A stretch of DNA of 64,000 nucleotides from NCBI RefSeq assembly GCF_042852765.1, contig NZ_AP031414.1; one strand, 5' to 3'. The notes under the pieces are model-generated. The model saw nothing but the letters and a program-made list of their open reading frames with translations, had not been told where the DNA came from and made no database searches. Of this stretch, positions 42,515-49,959 are shown in pieces (position 1 is the first letter of the stretch; the number at the start of each line of letters is the position of its first letter). The translations under genes were made by a program, and so were the position numbers. Source of the stretch: Schaedlerella glycyrrhizinilytica_A. Its GTDB lineage: Bacteria; Bacillota; Clostridia; Lachnospirales; Lachnospiraceae.

Positions 42515-42852
42515 ATTTTGAATTTATGACCATAGACACACCATTGCCGCCCTGTATGCCCTTTCCCATAGCGTTGACAGGATTTCCAGTCAGCAGCACC
42601 GCAAAGGTCATGTACTGCCGGATGCTGGACGCTATGCTATCCAAAGGGCAGGAGGACGAGAACGGAATCCTGTTTGTCTGCTTCTCTGTCACAGCCATTG
42701 CCGCAGTCCTGTCCCGCAGTCCCATGACGGTCAAGCGTTCTCTGAATGAACTGGAAACCGCCGGACTTATCATGCGGGTGCGTCAGGGCGTTGGAGAACC
42801 AAACCGGATTTATGTGCTGATACCGGGAAAGGAGGACGCTGCCCTTGCCTGA
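42511..42852 (+). CDS. RepA-like winged-helix protein of the IME
   Basis: 113 residues: FPIALTGFPVSSTAKVMYCR, FVCFSVTAIAAVLSRSPMTV and LNELETAGLIMRVRQGVGEP form the RepA_N N-terminal winged helix found in many small elements. No C-terminal replication domain is present, so it may be a regulator or part of a split initiator. It is coupled to both neighbours by short overlaps. Confidence 0.75.
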   Translation: MNFEFMTIDTPLPPCMPFPIALTGFPVSSTAKVMYCRMLDAMLSKGQEDENGILFVCFSVTAIAAVLSRSPMTVKRSLNELETAGLIMRVRQGVGEPNRIYVLIPGKEDAALA

Positions 42853-43141
42853 TACCTCAAAGCTGGAAAAACTCAATCGGGAGTTGGAGAAAAGCGAAAA
42901 GAAACTGCGGAAAGCCATCAATGATGAAAAGGCATTGCAGCACCAGTTAAAGCAGCTTACCCGAAAGGAACGGACGCACCGGCTCTGTACTCGTGGCGGT
43001 ATGCTGGAAAGTTTTCTGCAAGAGCCGGAACGCCTGACAGATGATGATGTCATGGTGTTGTTGAAACTCATTTTTCACAGACAGGACACGCAGGAACTAT
43101 TGAAAAAACTGCTGGAACGGAAGAAGCCAGAAACCCCTTAG
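42845..43141 (+). CDS. DUF3847-like mobilization accessory protein
   Basis: 98 residues: a leucine-zipper-like coiled coil (LEKLNRELEKSEKKLRKAIN), then RTHRLCTRGGMLESFLQEPE, typical of the DUF3847/MobC-like proteins encoded upstream of MobA/MobL relaxases. The start is TTG at 42845 after GGAGGAC, overlapping the previous gene by 8 bases. Likely helps the relaxase at oriT. Confidence 0.75.
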   Translation: MPDTSKLEKLNRELEKSEKKLRKAINDEKALQHQLKQLTRKERTHRLCTRGGMLESFLQEPERLTDDDVMVLLKLIFHRQDTQELLKKLLERKKPETP

Positions 43142-43397
43142 TTTACTAAGGGCGCAATTATACACCACCCAGAGGTTGGTGCATTGCGTTCTCCGAAGGC
43201 TCCTCGCCGGAGGGCTGTGATTTTCCGCAGTCATGGTCTGCTCCAAATCAAACAGGGGACGCTACGCTTCCCCTGCGCTGGCTACCGCCAGCTACCCTTT
43301 TGTGGACTTGTCGGGATATTTTACTTCTCAAATATGGGCGAGTATTGTATAATGAGGGCAACGACATATTCTAAATTTGCAGGAAGCAGGAGTAAAA
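43142..43397. other. Noncoding region after the DUF3847 gene
   Basis: Contains hairpins (ACCACCCAGAGGTTGGTG; GGGGACGCTACGCTTCCCC) and a TATAAT at 43348-43353 that may serve the next gene. No gene is seen. Confidence 0.45.
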
Positions 43398-43721
43398 ATG
43401 GAGGTTAAGCAATTAAACGAAGCTCAATATATGTGTACAATGGGAACTAAAATGTATGATGTAACAGAAAGCGCAGAAGCTGTGGTAAATATTTGGAACT
43501 ATGCAAAGCAGTTATTGAAAGATAACTTGATTTCAAAGTATGGGTTCTCAAAAAAATATGTGGAGGCAGTTTATGAAAATAATGAACACACATATCAACA
43601 TATTTTGCTCTTTACCAACCAGAAAAATTCTTATGCTGTAATTATTATTGACATAATTCATAAAACTATTTTAGGTCATTACATTCTTGATTTGAATGAA
43701 AAGTATAGTTTGAATAGATGA
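43398..43721 (+). CDS. Hypothetical AT-rich cargo gene
   Basis: 107 residues: MEVKQLNEAQYMCTMGTKMY at the start and YAVIIIDIIHKTILGHYILD near the end; no membrane segment clear enough to call. The codon use is AT-rich between GC-rich IME genes, indicating a late insertion. Upstream GCAGGAG is a modest ribosome site. Function unknown. Confidence 0.6.
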   Translation: MEVKQLNEAQYMCTMGTKMYDVTESAEAVVNIWNYAKQLLKDNLISKYGFSKKYVEAVYENNEHTYQHILLFTNQKNSYAVIIIDIIHKTILGHYILDLNEKYSLNR

Positions 43722-44066
43722 AACCGTATAAAAATGCCGGTTTGTCGAGCCGACCCACCTTCGGGCCAACATGGGGCTGTTGACAAAGTGGTTTTCTAAA
43801 AAAAACCGTCTTGAAAAAAGTTCAGGAAAAAGTCATTTCTGCCATAAAAACGGCAAAGACCGGGTAGGAAAATCAAAGCCTTTTTTCAAAATAGGCGTTT
43901 GTCAACGGCTCCAACTTGCCCCGAACTTTTACAACTAAATACCCGCCGCCCACACAGCGGCACACCGAGCAGGAAATCTGAAAAAAGATCTCCTGCTTTT
44001 TTTCTGCCCAAAATGAGGTGGTAAAACGCCACCCCATCCACCAATTACCGAAAGGAGGGACACGAA
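43722..44066 (+). other. Leader of the relaxase gene with terminator and candidate oriT
   Basis: A terminator-like hairpin AGCAGGAAATCT/AGATCTCCTGCT with T7 lies at 43968-44003. A small GGTGG..CCACC hairpin (44017-44032) sits just before the relaxase ribosome site. oriT sites of MobQ relaxases usually lie here; the nick site is not identifiable by eye. Confidence 0.5.
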
Positions 44067-45647
44067 ATGCCCTGTCCACACAACGAAATCACGATTGTTC
44101 AGCGCAGCCAGCGGCAGTCTGCGGTTGCCGCCGCTGCTTACCAGAGCGGCGAAAAGCTGTTCTGTGAATACGACCAGCAAGTGAAGCACTACCCGAAAAA
44201 GCATGGTATCGTCCACAATGAAATCCTGCTCCCGGCAAACGCCCCGCCGGAGTATGCAGACCGCAATACCCTATGGAACGCCGCCGAAGCGGTGGAGAAG
44301 CAATGGAACTCCCAGCTTGCAAGGCGGTGGGTGCTTACCATCCCCAGAGAGATACCACCCGACCTGTATGCTGTCCTTGTCCGGGAATTTTGTGAACAGC
44401 AGTTTGTTTCCAAAGGCATGATTGCTGACTTTGCCATCCATGACCCCCATCCGCCGGGACACAATCCCCACGCCCATGTCCTACTGACTATGCGGGCAAT
44501 GGACGAGCATGGAAAATGGCTTCCCAAGAGCCGCAAGGTTTATGACCTTGACGAGAAAGGCCAGCGTATCCGGCTCCCGTCCGGGAACTGGAAAAGCCAC
44601 AAGGAGGATACGGTTGACTGGAACGACCAGAAGTATTGTGAAATCTGGCGGCATGAATGGGAGGTCATCCAGAACCGCTATCTGGAAGCCAATGACCGCC
44701 CGGAGCGTATGGACTTGCGTTCCTATGCCAGACAGGGGCTTGATATTGTCCCCACTGTCCATGAGGGGGCTGCTGTCCGGCAGATGGAAAAGCGTGGTAT
44801 CCAGACGAATATCGGCAACCTGAACCGGGAAATCAGAGCCGCCAACCGCCTGATGAAGTCCATCCGGCAGCTTATCCAAAACCTCAAAGGCTGGATTACC
44901 GAGCTGGGGGAAAAACGGAAAGAGCTGCTTGCACAAAAAGCGGCGGAGGAAGCAACACTTCTTCCCAATCTGCTGATGAAGTATATGGAGATACGAAAGG
45001 AAGAACGGAAGGACTGGACAAGGGCTGGACAGAACCGGGGGACTTCACAGGACTTAAAGGCAGTCAGCGAAGCCCTATCCTATCTCCGGCAAAAGGGGCT
45101 TTCCACTGTGGAGGACTTAGAAGCATTTCTGGAATCTTCCGGGAAATCAGCCGCAGATTACCGCAATCAGATGAAGCCAAAGGAAGCCCGCAGCAAAGTG
45201 ATTGACGGGATTCTTGCCAGCCGGACAGACTGCAAGGAATGTAAGCCTGTCTATGAGAAGTACCAGAAGATATTTTTTAAGAAAACAAAGGAGAAATTCA
45301 AACAGGAACACCCAGAGGTTGCCCGGTATGCGAAAGCCGCCGCCTATCTTGCCAAGCACCCGGACGATAAGGATAAAACGAAAAATGAGCTGCAACAGGA
45401 GCAGGAAAAGCTTCTTAGCGAAATCGCAGAGCTGAAAGTACCGCTGACCGAGGTACAGGAGGATTTGAAGAAGCTGCGGGACATCCGCTACTGGGTACGG
45501 AAAGCCACACCCGGCACAGAGGAAAGTAAAGAGCCGCCCAAGAAACAGCCTATCAAAGAAGTCTTGCAGGATAAGGCGGACGAGAAAAAAGCACAAAGAA
45601 CTGCCCCGGTGCAGACAAAACACAGACAACAGGATATGGAACTTTAA
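44067..45647 (+). CDS. mobL: MobA/MobL (MobQ) relaxase
   Basis: 526 residues. The relaxase domain has the likely nucleophile Tyr25 in AVAAAAYQSGEKL and the metal triad region IHDPHPPGHNPHAHVLL (His125-His137). The C-terminal half is a long charged coiled coil (REIRAANRLMKSIRQLIQNL; KYQKIFFKKTKEKFKQEHPE), as in many Clostridia IMEs. It should nick the IME oriT for transfer through the host ICE or another channel. AAAGGAGGG precedes the ATG. Confidence 0.92.
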   Translation: MPCPHNEITIVQRSQRQSAVAAAAYQSGEKLFCEYDQQVKHYPKKHGIVHNEILLPANAPPEYADRNTLWNAAEAVEKQWNSQLARRWVLTIPREIPPDLYAVLVREFCEQQFVSKGMIADFAIHDPHPPGHNPHAHVLLTMRAMDEHGKWLPKSRKVYDLDEKGQRIRLPSGNWKSHKEDTVDWNDQKYCEIWRHEWEVIQNRYLEANDRPERMDLRSYARQGLDIVPTVHEGAAVRQMEKRGIQTNIGNLNREIRAANRLMKSIRQLIQNLKGWITELGEKRKELLAQKAAEEATLLPNLLMKYMEIRKEERKDWTRAGQNRGTSQDLKAVSEALSYLRQKGLSTVEDLEAFLESSGKSAADYRNQMKPKEARSKVIDGILASRTDCKECKPVYEKYQKIFFKKTKEKFKQEHPEVARYAKAAAYLAKHPDDKDKTKNELQQEQEKLLSEIAELKVPLTEVQEDLKKLRDIRYWVRKATPGTEESKEPPKKQPIKEVLQDKADEKKAQRTAPVQTKHRQQDMEL

Positions 45648-45712
45648 CAGGCACTTGCCATTTTCAATCAGAGAATGTCAGGTGCTTTTCTTTTTTTCAA
45701 GGAGGGATAGAT

Positions 45713-46357
45713 TTGAATGTATTTGAAGCTGTCAAGCAGTCTGTTACCACCCGACAGGCTGCGGAGCATTATGGAATCCATGTAGGTCGGAACGGGATGG
45801 CTTGCTGCCCGTTCCATCATGATAAAACCCCAAGCATGAAGCTGGATCAGCGTTACCACTGCTTCGGCTGCGGTGCGGATGGGGATGTGATTGATTTTGC
45901 CGCCGCCCTGTATGGGCTGGGAAAGAAAGAAGCCGCCGTACAACTGGCACAGGACTTCGGGCTTTCCTATGAGGACTGGAAGCCGCCGGGAAAGGCGAAA
46001 AAGCCAAAGCTCCGGCAGAAATCCCCGGAGGAACAGTTTCAGGAAGCAAAAAACCGCTGCTTCCGTATTCTTGCCGATTATCTCCATCTGCTTCGGGCAT
46101 GGAGAAAGGAATATGCCCCGCACTCCCCGGAGGAAGTCTTTCATCCCCGGTTTATAGAAGCCTTACAGAAGCAAGATCAAGTGGAATATCTGCTGGATGT
46201 GCTTCTGTTCGGGGAAACAGAGGAAAAAGCGGCTTTGATTACGGACTACGGAAAGGATGTGATACAGCTTGAACAGCGAATGGCAGAGCTTGCAGCCACA
46301 GACGCAGCAAGAACTAAAAAACACCATGAACGCCATGCAGCCGCCCCAGAGCATTGA
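45713..46357 (+). CDS. CHC2 zinc-finger primase-like protein
   Basis: 214 residues. The primase zinc-binding motif is near the N-terminus: CCPFHHDKTPSMKLDQRYHC followed by FGCGADGDVIDFAAAL. There is no TOPRIM catalytic domain, so it probably acts with the adjacent VapE-type ATPase. The start is TTG after AAGGAGGGATAGA. It overlaps the next frame by 89 bases. Confidence 0.88.
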   Translation: MNVFEAVKQSVTTRQAAEHYGIHVGRNGMACCPFHHDKTPSMKLDQRYHCFGCGADGDVIDFAAALYGLGKKEAAVQLAQDFGLSYEDWKPPGKAKKPKLRQKSPEEQFQEAKNRCFRILADYLHLLRAWRKEYAPHSPEEVFHPRFIEALQKQDQVEYLLDVLLFGETEEKAALITDYGKDVIQLEQRMAELAATDAARTKKHHERHAAAPEH

Positions 46358-47663
46358 GGAAATCAAGGCGGGGCTGGAAACCACCGAGAAAGGCGGCGTC
46401 CGTCAGAGCATACGGAACTGCCTGACCGTATTCCAGCGTGACCCGCTGCTTTCCGGGGCTATCGCATACAACATCCTGACCGACCGCAAGGACATCATAA
46501 AGCCCATCGGCTTCCACAGGGAAAGCACCGCCCTGAACGATACGGACATGAAGTATCTGCTTCTCTATCTGGAAGAAACCTACGGGCTTACCAATGAGAA
46601 GAAGATTGATAACGCCATCGAGATTGTGGCGAATGAAAACAAGTACCATCCCATCCGGGACTATCTCAATACCCTTGTGTGGGACGGGACAGAGCGAATC
46701 CGTTTCTGCCTGCGGCACTTTCTGGGGGCTGACGCAGACGATTACACCTATGAAGCGTTGAAGCTGTTCTTGCTGGGTGCAATCTCACGAGCCTTTCAGC
46801 CGGGGTGCAAATTTGAAATCATGCTCTGTCTGGTAGGCGGTCAGGGGGCTGGCAAGTCCACTTTCTTCCGTCTGCTGGCAATCCGGGACGAGTGGTTCTC
46901 CGATGATTTGCGGAAGCTGGACGATGACAATGTGTACCGAAAGCTGCAAGGTCACTGGATTATCGAAATGTCGGAAATGATGGCAACCGCAAACGCCAAG
47001 AGCATCGAAGAAATCAAGTCGTTTTTAAGCCGGCAGAAAGAGGTTTACAAGATACCCTATGAAACCCACCCGGCAGACCGCCCCCGTCAGTGCGTGTTTG
47101 GCGGCACTTCCAATGCCCTTGACTTCCTGCCCCTTGACCGTTCCGGCAACCGCCGCTTTATCCCTGTCATGGTGTACCCGGAGCAAGCCGAGGTTCACAT
47201 TTTGGAGGACGAAACTGCTTCCAGAGCCTATATCGAGCAGATGTGGGCAGAAGCGATGGAGATTTACCGAAGCGGCAGGTTCAAGCTGGCTTTCAGCCCC
47301 GACATGCAGCGGTATCTCAAAGAACACCAGCGGGATTTTATGCCGGAGGACACCAAAGCCGGAATGATACAGGCGTATCTTGATAGGTACACCGGGAGCA
47401 TGGTCTGCTCCAAGCAGCTCTACAAGGAAGCCTTGAACCATGCCTTTGACGAGCCGAAGCAATGGGAAATACGGGAAATCAACGAGATTATGAACCAATG
47501 CATTGACCGCTGGCGGTACTTCCCGAACCCAAGAATGTTTTCCGAATATGGCAGACAAAAGGGCTGGGAGCGTGAAAACCCGGCAACGGACTCCGGCAAC
47601 CCGTCTGAAAAAACGATGGACGGTTTTGTGGAGGTCACAGAACAGATGGAGCTTCCATTCTGA
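46269..47663 (+). CDS. VapE/VirE-type (P4-like) helicase ATPase
   Basis: 464 residues. SF3/AAA-type core with Walker A GGQGAGKS (190-197), then WIIEMSEM (Walker B region) and FGGTSNALDFLPLDRSGNRR, the virulence-associated E signature. Likely the replicative helicase of the IME, paired with the CHC2 protein. The start is TTG at 46269 or ATG at 46326; the overlap with the previous gene fits either. GTTGC-type repeats begin at its 3' end. Confidence 0.88.
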   Translation: MNSEWQSLQPQTQQELKNTMNAMQPPQSIEEIKAGLETTEKGGVRQSIRNCLTVFQRDPLLSGAIAYNILTDRKDIIKPIGFHRESTALNDTDMKYLLLYLEETYGLTNEKKIDNAIEIVANENKYHPIRDYLNTLVWDGTERIRFCLRHFLGADADDYTYEALKLFLLGAISRAFQPGCKFEIMLCLVGGQGAGKSTFFRLLAIRDEWFSDDLRKLDDDNVYRKLQGHWIIEMSEMMATANAKSIEEIKSFLSRQKEVYKIPYETHPADRPRQCVFGGTSNALDFLPLDRSGNRRFIPVMVYPEQAEVHILEDETASRAYIEQMWAEAMEIYRSGRFKLAFSPDMQRYLKEHQRDFMPEDTKAGMIQAYLDRYTGSMVCSKQLYKEALNHAFDEPKQWEIREINEIMNQCIDRWRYFPNPRMFSEYGRQKGWERENPATDSGNPSEKTMDGFVEVTEQMELPF

Positions 47664-47862
47664 AAATGACAGCCCGTTGCACCCCCTGTTGCTATCCCGT
47701 TGCCGAGCCGGTTGCCGGGGAAAACCCCTTATTTCCGGACTTTTCTCCTTTATAACAACCAAAACAACAGAAAAATAAAAGAAAAGTATAAATAGTAACC
47801 ATCGCCAGATTGAGATTGTTTGCAAGGTCTTTTGAAGCCCGTTGCCGGACTTCGTTGCCGAC
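47575..47862. repeat. GTTGC iteron-like repeats with AT-rich tract (candidate IME origin)
   Basis: CGTTGC-type hexamers at 47675, 47687, 47699, 47710, 47840 and 47853, and inverted GCAACG/GCAACC at 47583 and 47596. Spacing is mostly 11-13 bases. An AT-rich stretch (about 47735-47800) lies between the clusters. It is directly downstream of the helicase gene. Confidence 0.65.
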
Positions 47863-47904
47863 ACCCTCTGTCTGGCTATTTTCATGTATGGAGGATAACT
47901 GCCT

Positions 47905-48102
47905 ATGGCAAAAAACAAAACAGAGATTCATGTGACTACGGTGTTTGACGGGGAACTGGACGCAACCGATGTATTCGTCAGCCTGATTTCCCAGAAATAC
48001 GGCAAGACAAATGCAAAAGAATATCTTGCTAAAAAGAAAGATATGAAGTATAATGAAGATGAGGTTCAAAAGAGCCAGATACCGTCTGGATTGTGTGGGT
48101 AA
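47905..48102 (+). CDS. Small recombinase-associated protein
   Basis: 65 residues: IHVTTVFDGELDATDVFVSL, then ISQKYGKTNAKEYLAKKKD. GGAGGATAA precedes the ATG. It ends exactly at the recombinase ATG (TAA, then ATG), so the two are co-translated. A similar short protein regularly precedes this recombinase type; function unknown, possibly a directionality factor. Confidence 0.7.
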   Translation: MAKNKTEIHVTTVFDGELDATDVFVSLISQKYGKTNAKEYLAKKKDMKYNEDEVQKSQIPSGLCG

Positions 48103-49773
48103 ATGGCTATGATGAACGAAATGGAATACAGAACAATCGGTTCGGCACTTGCCGGGGGCTATCGTGCGGCGGTCTATTGCAGACTGTCAAAGGACGATGA
48201 CCTGCAAGGCGAAAGTGCCAGTATCGCCAACCAGCGGGATATGCTGGAAAAATACTGCGAAAAGCAGGGATGGGAGGTTGTAGCAGTCTATCAGGACGAT
48301 GGCTTCACAGGTCTTAATATGGAGCGTCCTGATTTACAGAGAATGTTGAGAGCCATTGAGCGCAGGCAAATCAACCTTGTCATCACGAAAGACCTCAGCC
48401 GACTGGGGCGTAACTATCTGCAAACCGGGCATTTGATTGAGGACTTTTTCCCAAGAAGCGGTGTCCGCTATATCGCCATGAATGACGGTATCGACACCCT
48501 GCGTGATAACAACGATATTGCCCCGTTCAAGAATATCCTGAACGAGATGTACAGCAAGGATATTTCCAAGAAAGTCCATTCCTCTTATCTTCTGAAAGCG
48601 CAGAGAGGACAGTTTACCGGGTGTCTTGCCCCGTTTGGATATCGGAAAGACCCAGAGGACAAAAACCATCTGCTCATTGACGAGGAAACCGCCCCGATTG
48701 TGCGGCTGATTTTCGGATATGCCCTGAACGGTCATGGTCCGAACTATATCCGCAGACGGCTGGAGGAAGAAAAAATCCCCTGCCCCACATGGTGGAACCG
48801 GGAACGGGGGCTTCGCAATACCCGTACAAAATGGGAAAAGAAAGACCCGGAAAATGGGCGGTATATGTGGGACTTCTCCGTTATCAAAGACCTTTTGATG
48901 AATCCCGTCTACACTGGGGCGATTGCTTCCCAGAAAAAGGACTACCGCTTCAAAATCGGCACGATTGGGGAAAAGAAGCCGGAGGACTGGATTGTGGTGG
49001 AGGGACAGCATGAACCGCTGATTGACCGCATGAGCTTTGACATTGTGCAGAACAAGCTGAAATCCCGCCAGCGTCCGGGGCAGACCAATGAAATCAGCCT
49101 GTTTGCCGGACTGATAAAATGCGGCGAGTGTGGGAAGTCGCTGACGATACGCTACACAAACGCAAAACATCCCCAGCGGATATACTCCTGCAAGACCTAC
49201 AATGCCTTTGGAAAGAACCACTGCACCCAGCACCGGATTGACTATGACACCCTTTACAGCCATGTGCTGCGGAAAATCCGGGAATGTGCCAGAGCTGCCC
49301 TGATGGACGGGGAAGCGGTTGCCGACCGCCTGACCAATACCTGTGAAGCAGAGCAGCGGGAACAGCGGGAAGCAATGGAACGCTCCCTTACAAGGGACGA
49401 GGAACGGATTGAGGTTCTGGACAAAATGGTCATGCGGCTTTATGAGGATATGATTGCAGGGCGTATCAGTGAGCAGAATTTCAACACCATGCTGGAAAAG
49501 ACACAGACCGAGCAGACGGAGCTTAAAGCAAAAGTGTCCGAGGGCAGGAAGCGGCTGTCCGATGAAGCCCAGCTTGCCAATGACGCAAAACAATGGGTGG
49601 AAGCCATTCAGGAATATGCCAACATCACAGAGCTGGACGCAGCCACCCTTAACCGCTTAATCAAAGAAATCGTCGTGCATGAACGCATTGACGAAGATAA
49701 AACAAGACACATTTCTATCGAAATTCATTTTAATCTCAAACCCATCCCGGAGGTGGAACAGGTCACTGCCTGA
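48103..49773 (+). CDS. Large serine recombinase of the maff-2 IME
   Basis: 556 residues. Resolvase domain with nucleophile Ser29 (YCRLSKDD) and TKDLSRLGRNYLQTGHLIED; recombinase domain; zinc ribbon (CGECGKSLTIRY, then CKTYNAFGKNHC); a coiled coil; C-terminal tail. It should catalyse integration at, and excision from, maff-2. It stops about 97 bases from the right junction. It resembles the 6.4-kb element's enzyme in layout but differs through most of its length. Confidence 0.94.
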   Translation: MAMMNEMEYRTIGSALAGGYRAAVYCRLSKDDDLQGESASIANQRDMLEKYCEKQGWEVVAVYQDDGFTGLNMERPDLQRMLRAIERRQINLVITKDLSRLGRNYLQTGHLIEDFFPRSGVRYIAMNDGIDTLRDNNDIAPFKNILNEMYSKDISKKVHSSYLLKAQRGQFTGCLAPFGYRKDPEDKNHLLIDEETAPIVRLIFGYALNGHGPNYIRRRLEEEKIPCPTWWNRERGLRNTRTKWEKKDPENGRYMWDFSVIKDLLMNPVYTGAIASQKKDYRFKIGTIGEKKPEDWIVVEGQHEPLIDRMSFDIVQNKLKSRQRPGQTNEISLFAGLIKCGECGKSLTIRYTNAKHPQRIYSCKTYNAFGKNHCTQHRIDYDTLYSHVLRKIRECARAALMDGEAVADRLTNTCEAEQREQREAMERSLTRDEERIEVLDKMVMRLYEDMIAGRISEQNFNTMLEKTQTEQTELKAKVSEGRKRLSDEAQLANDAKQWVEAIQEYANITELDAATLNRLIKEIVVHERIDEDKTRHISIEIHFNLKPIPEVEQVTA

Positions 49774-49866
49774 CCTGTCCCGCCGGGACGGTTCTCTTAA
49801 CAACACCATATAAATTTTTTGTACGCCGCCGCCCGCCATCGAGCAGAGTTTTACACCTAATTGGGG

Positions 49867-49947
49867 ATGAAACAGCTGATGGCTGGTGCCGGAATCATGC
49901 TGCTGGGAACTACCCTGATTCCACAGCTGGCAACATTGTTCTCTTAA
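49867..49947 (+). pseudogene. maff-2 gene, 3' part
   Basis: Reads MKQLMAGAGIMLLGTTLIPQ and LATLFS to a TAA at 49945-49947; the first three codons are IME sequence or the shared core. It is the missing C-terminal hydrophobic segment of Maff-2 (5' part at 39591). No ribosome site is visible before the ATG at 49867. Confidence 0.88.
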
Positions 49948-49959
49948 GAGGAGTAGTAG

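Larger units (their letters stand above)
39729..49875. mobile_element. 10.1-kb integrative mobilizable element in maff-2
   Basis: AAACAG occurs at both junctions (39729-39734 and 49870-49875), within longer similar half-sites (ATCAAACAGTTCATGGCT and ATGAAACAGCTGATGGCT). Genes: XRE regulators, TnpV, RepA-like, DUF3847, MobQ relaxase, CHC2 primase-like, VapE-like helicase, large serine recombinase at the right end. It looks clearly richer in G+C than the host ICE. From memory, serine-recombinase IMEs that target maff-2 of ICEs are described in streptococci and relatives. Confidence 0.88.

Noticed and set aside
47025..47918. 297-codon minus-strand open frame over the VapE gene end
   Set aside because: Shadow of the GC-rich helicase gene; composition is low in typical protein features and no start signal exists.
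48334..49593. 419-codon minus-strand open frame
   Set aside because: It is antisense to the serine recombinase with no ribosome site; the plus-strand frame carries all family motifs.
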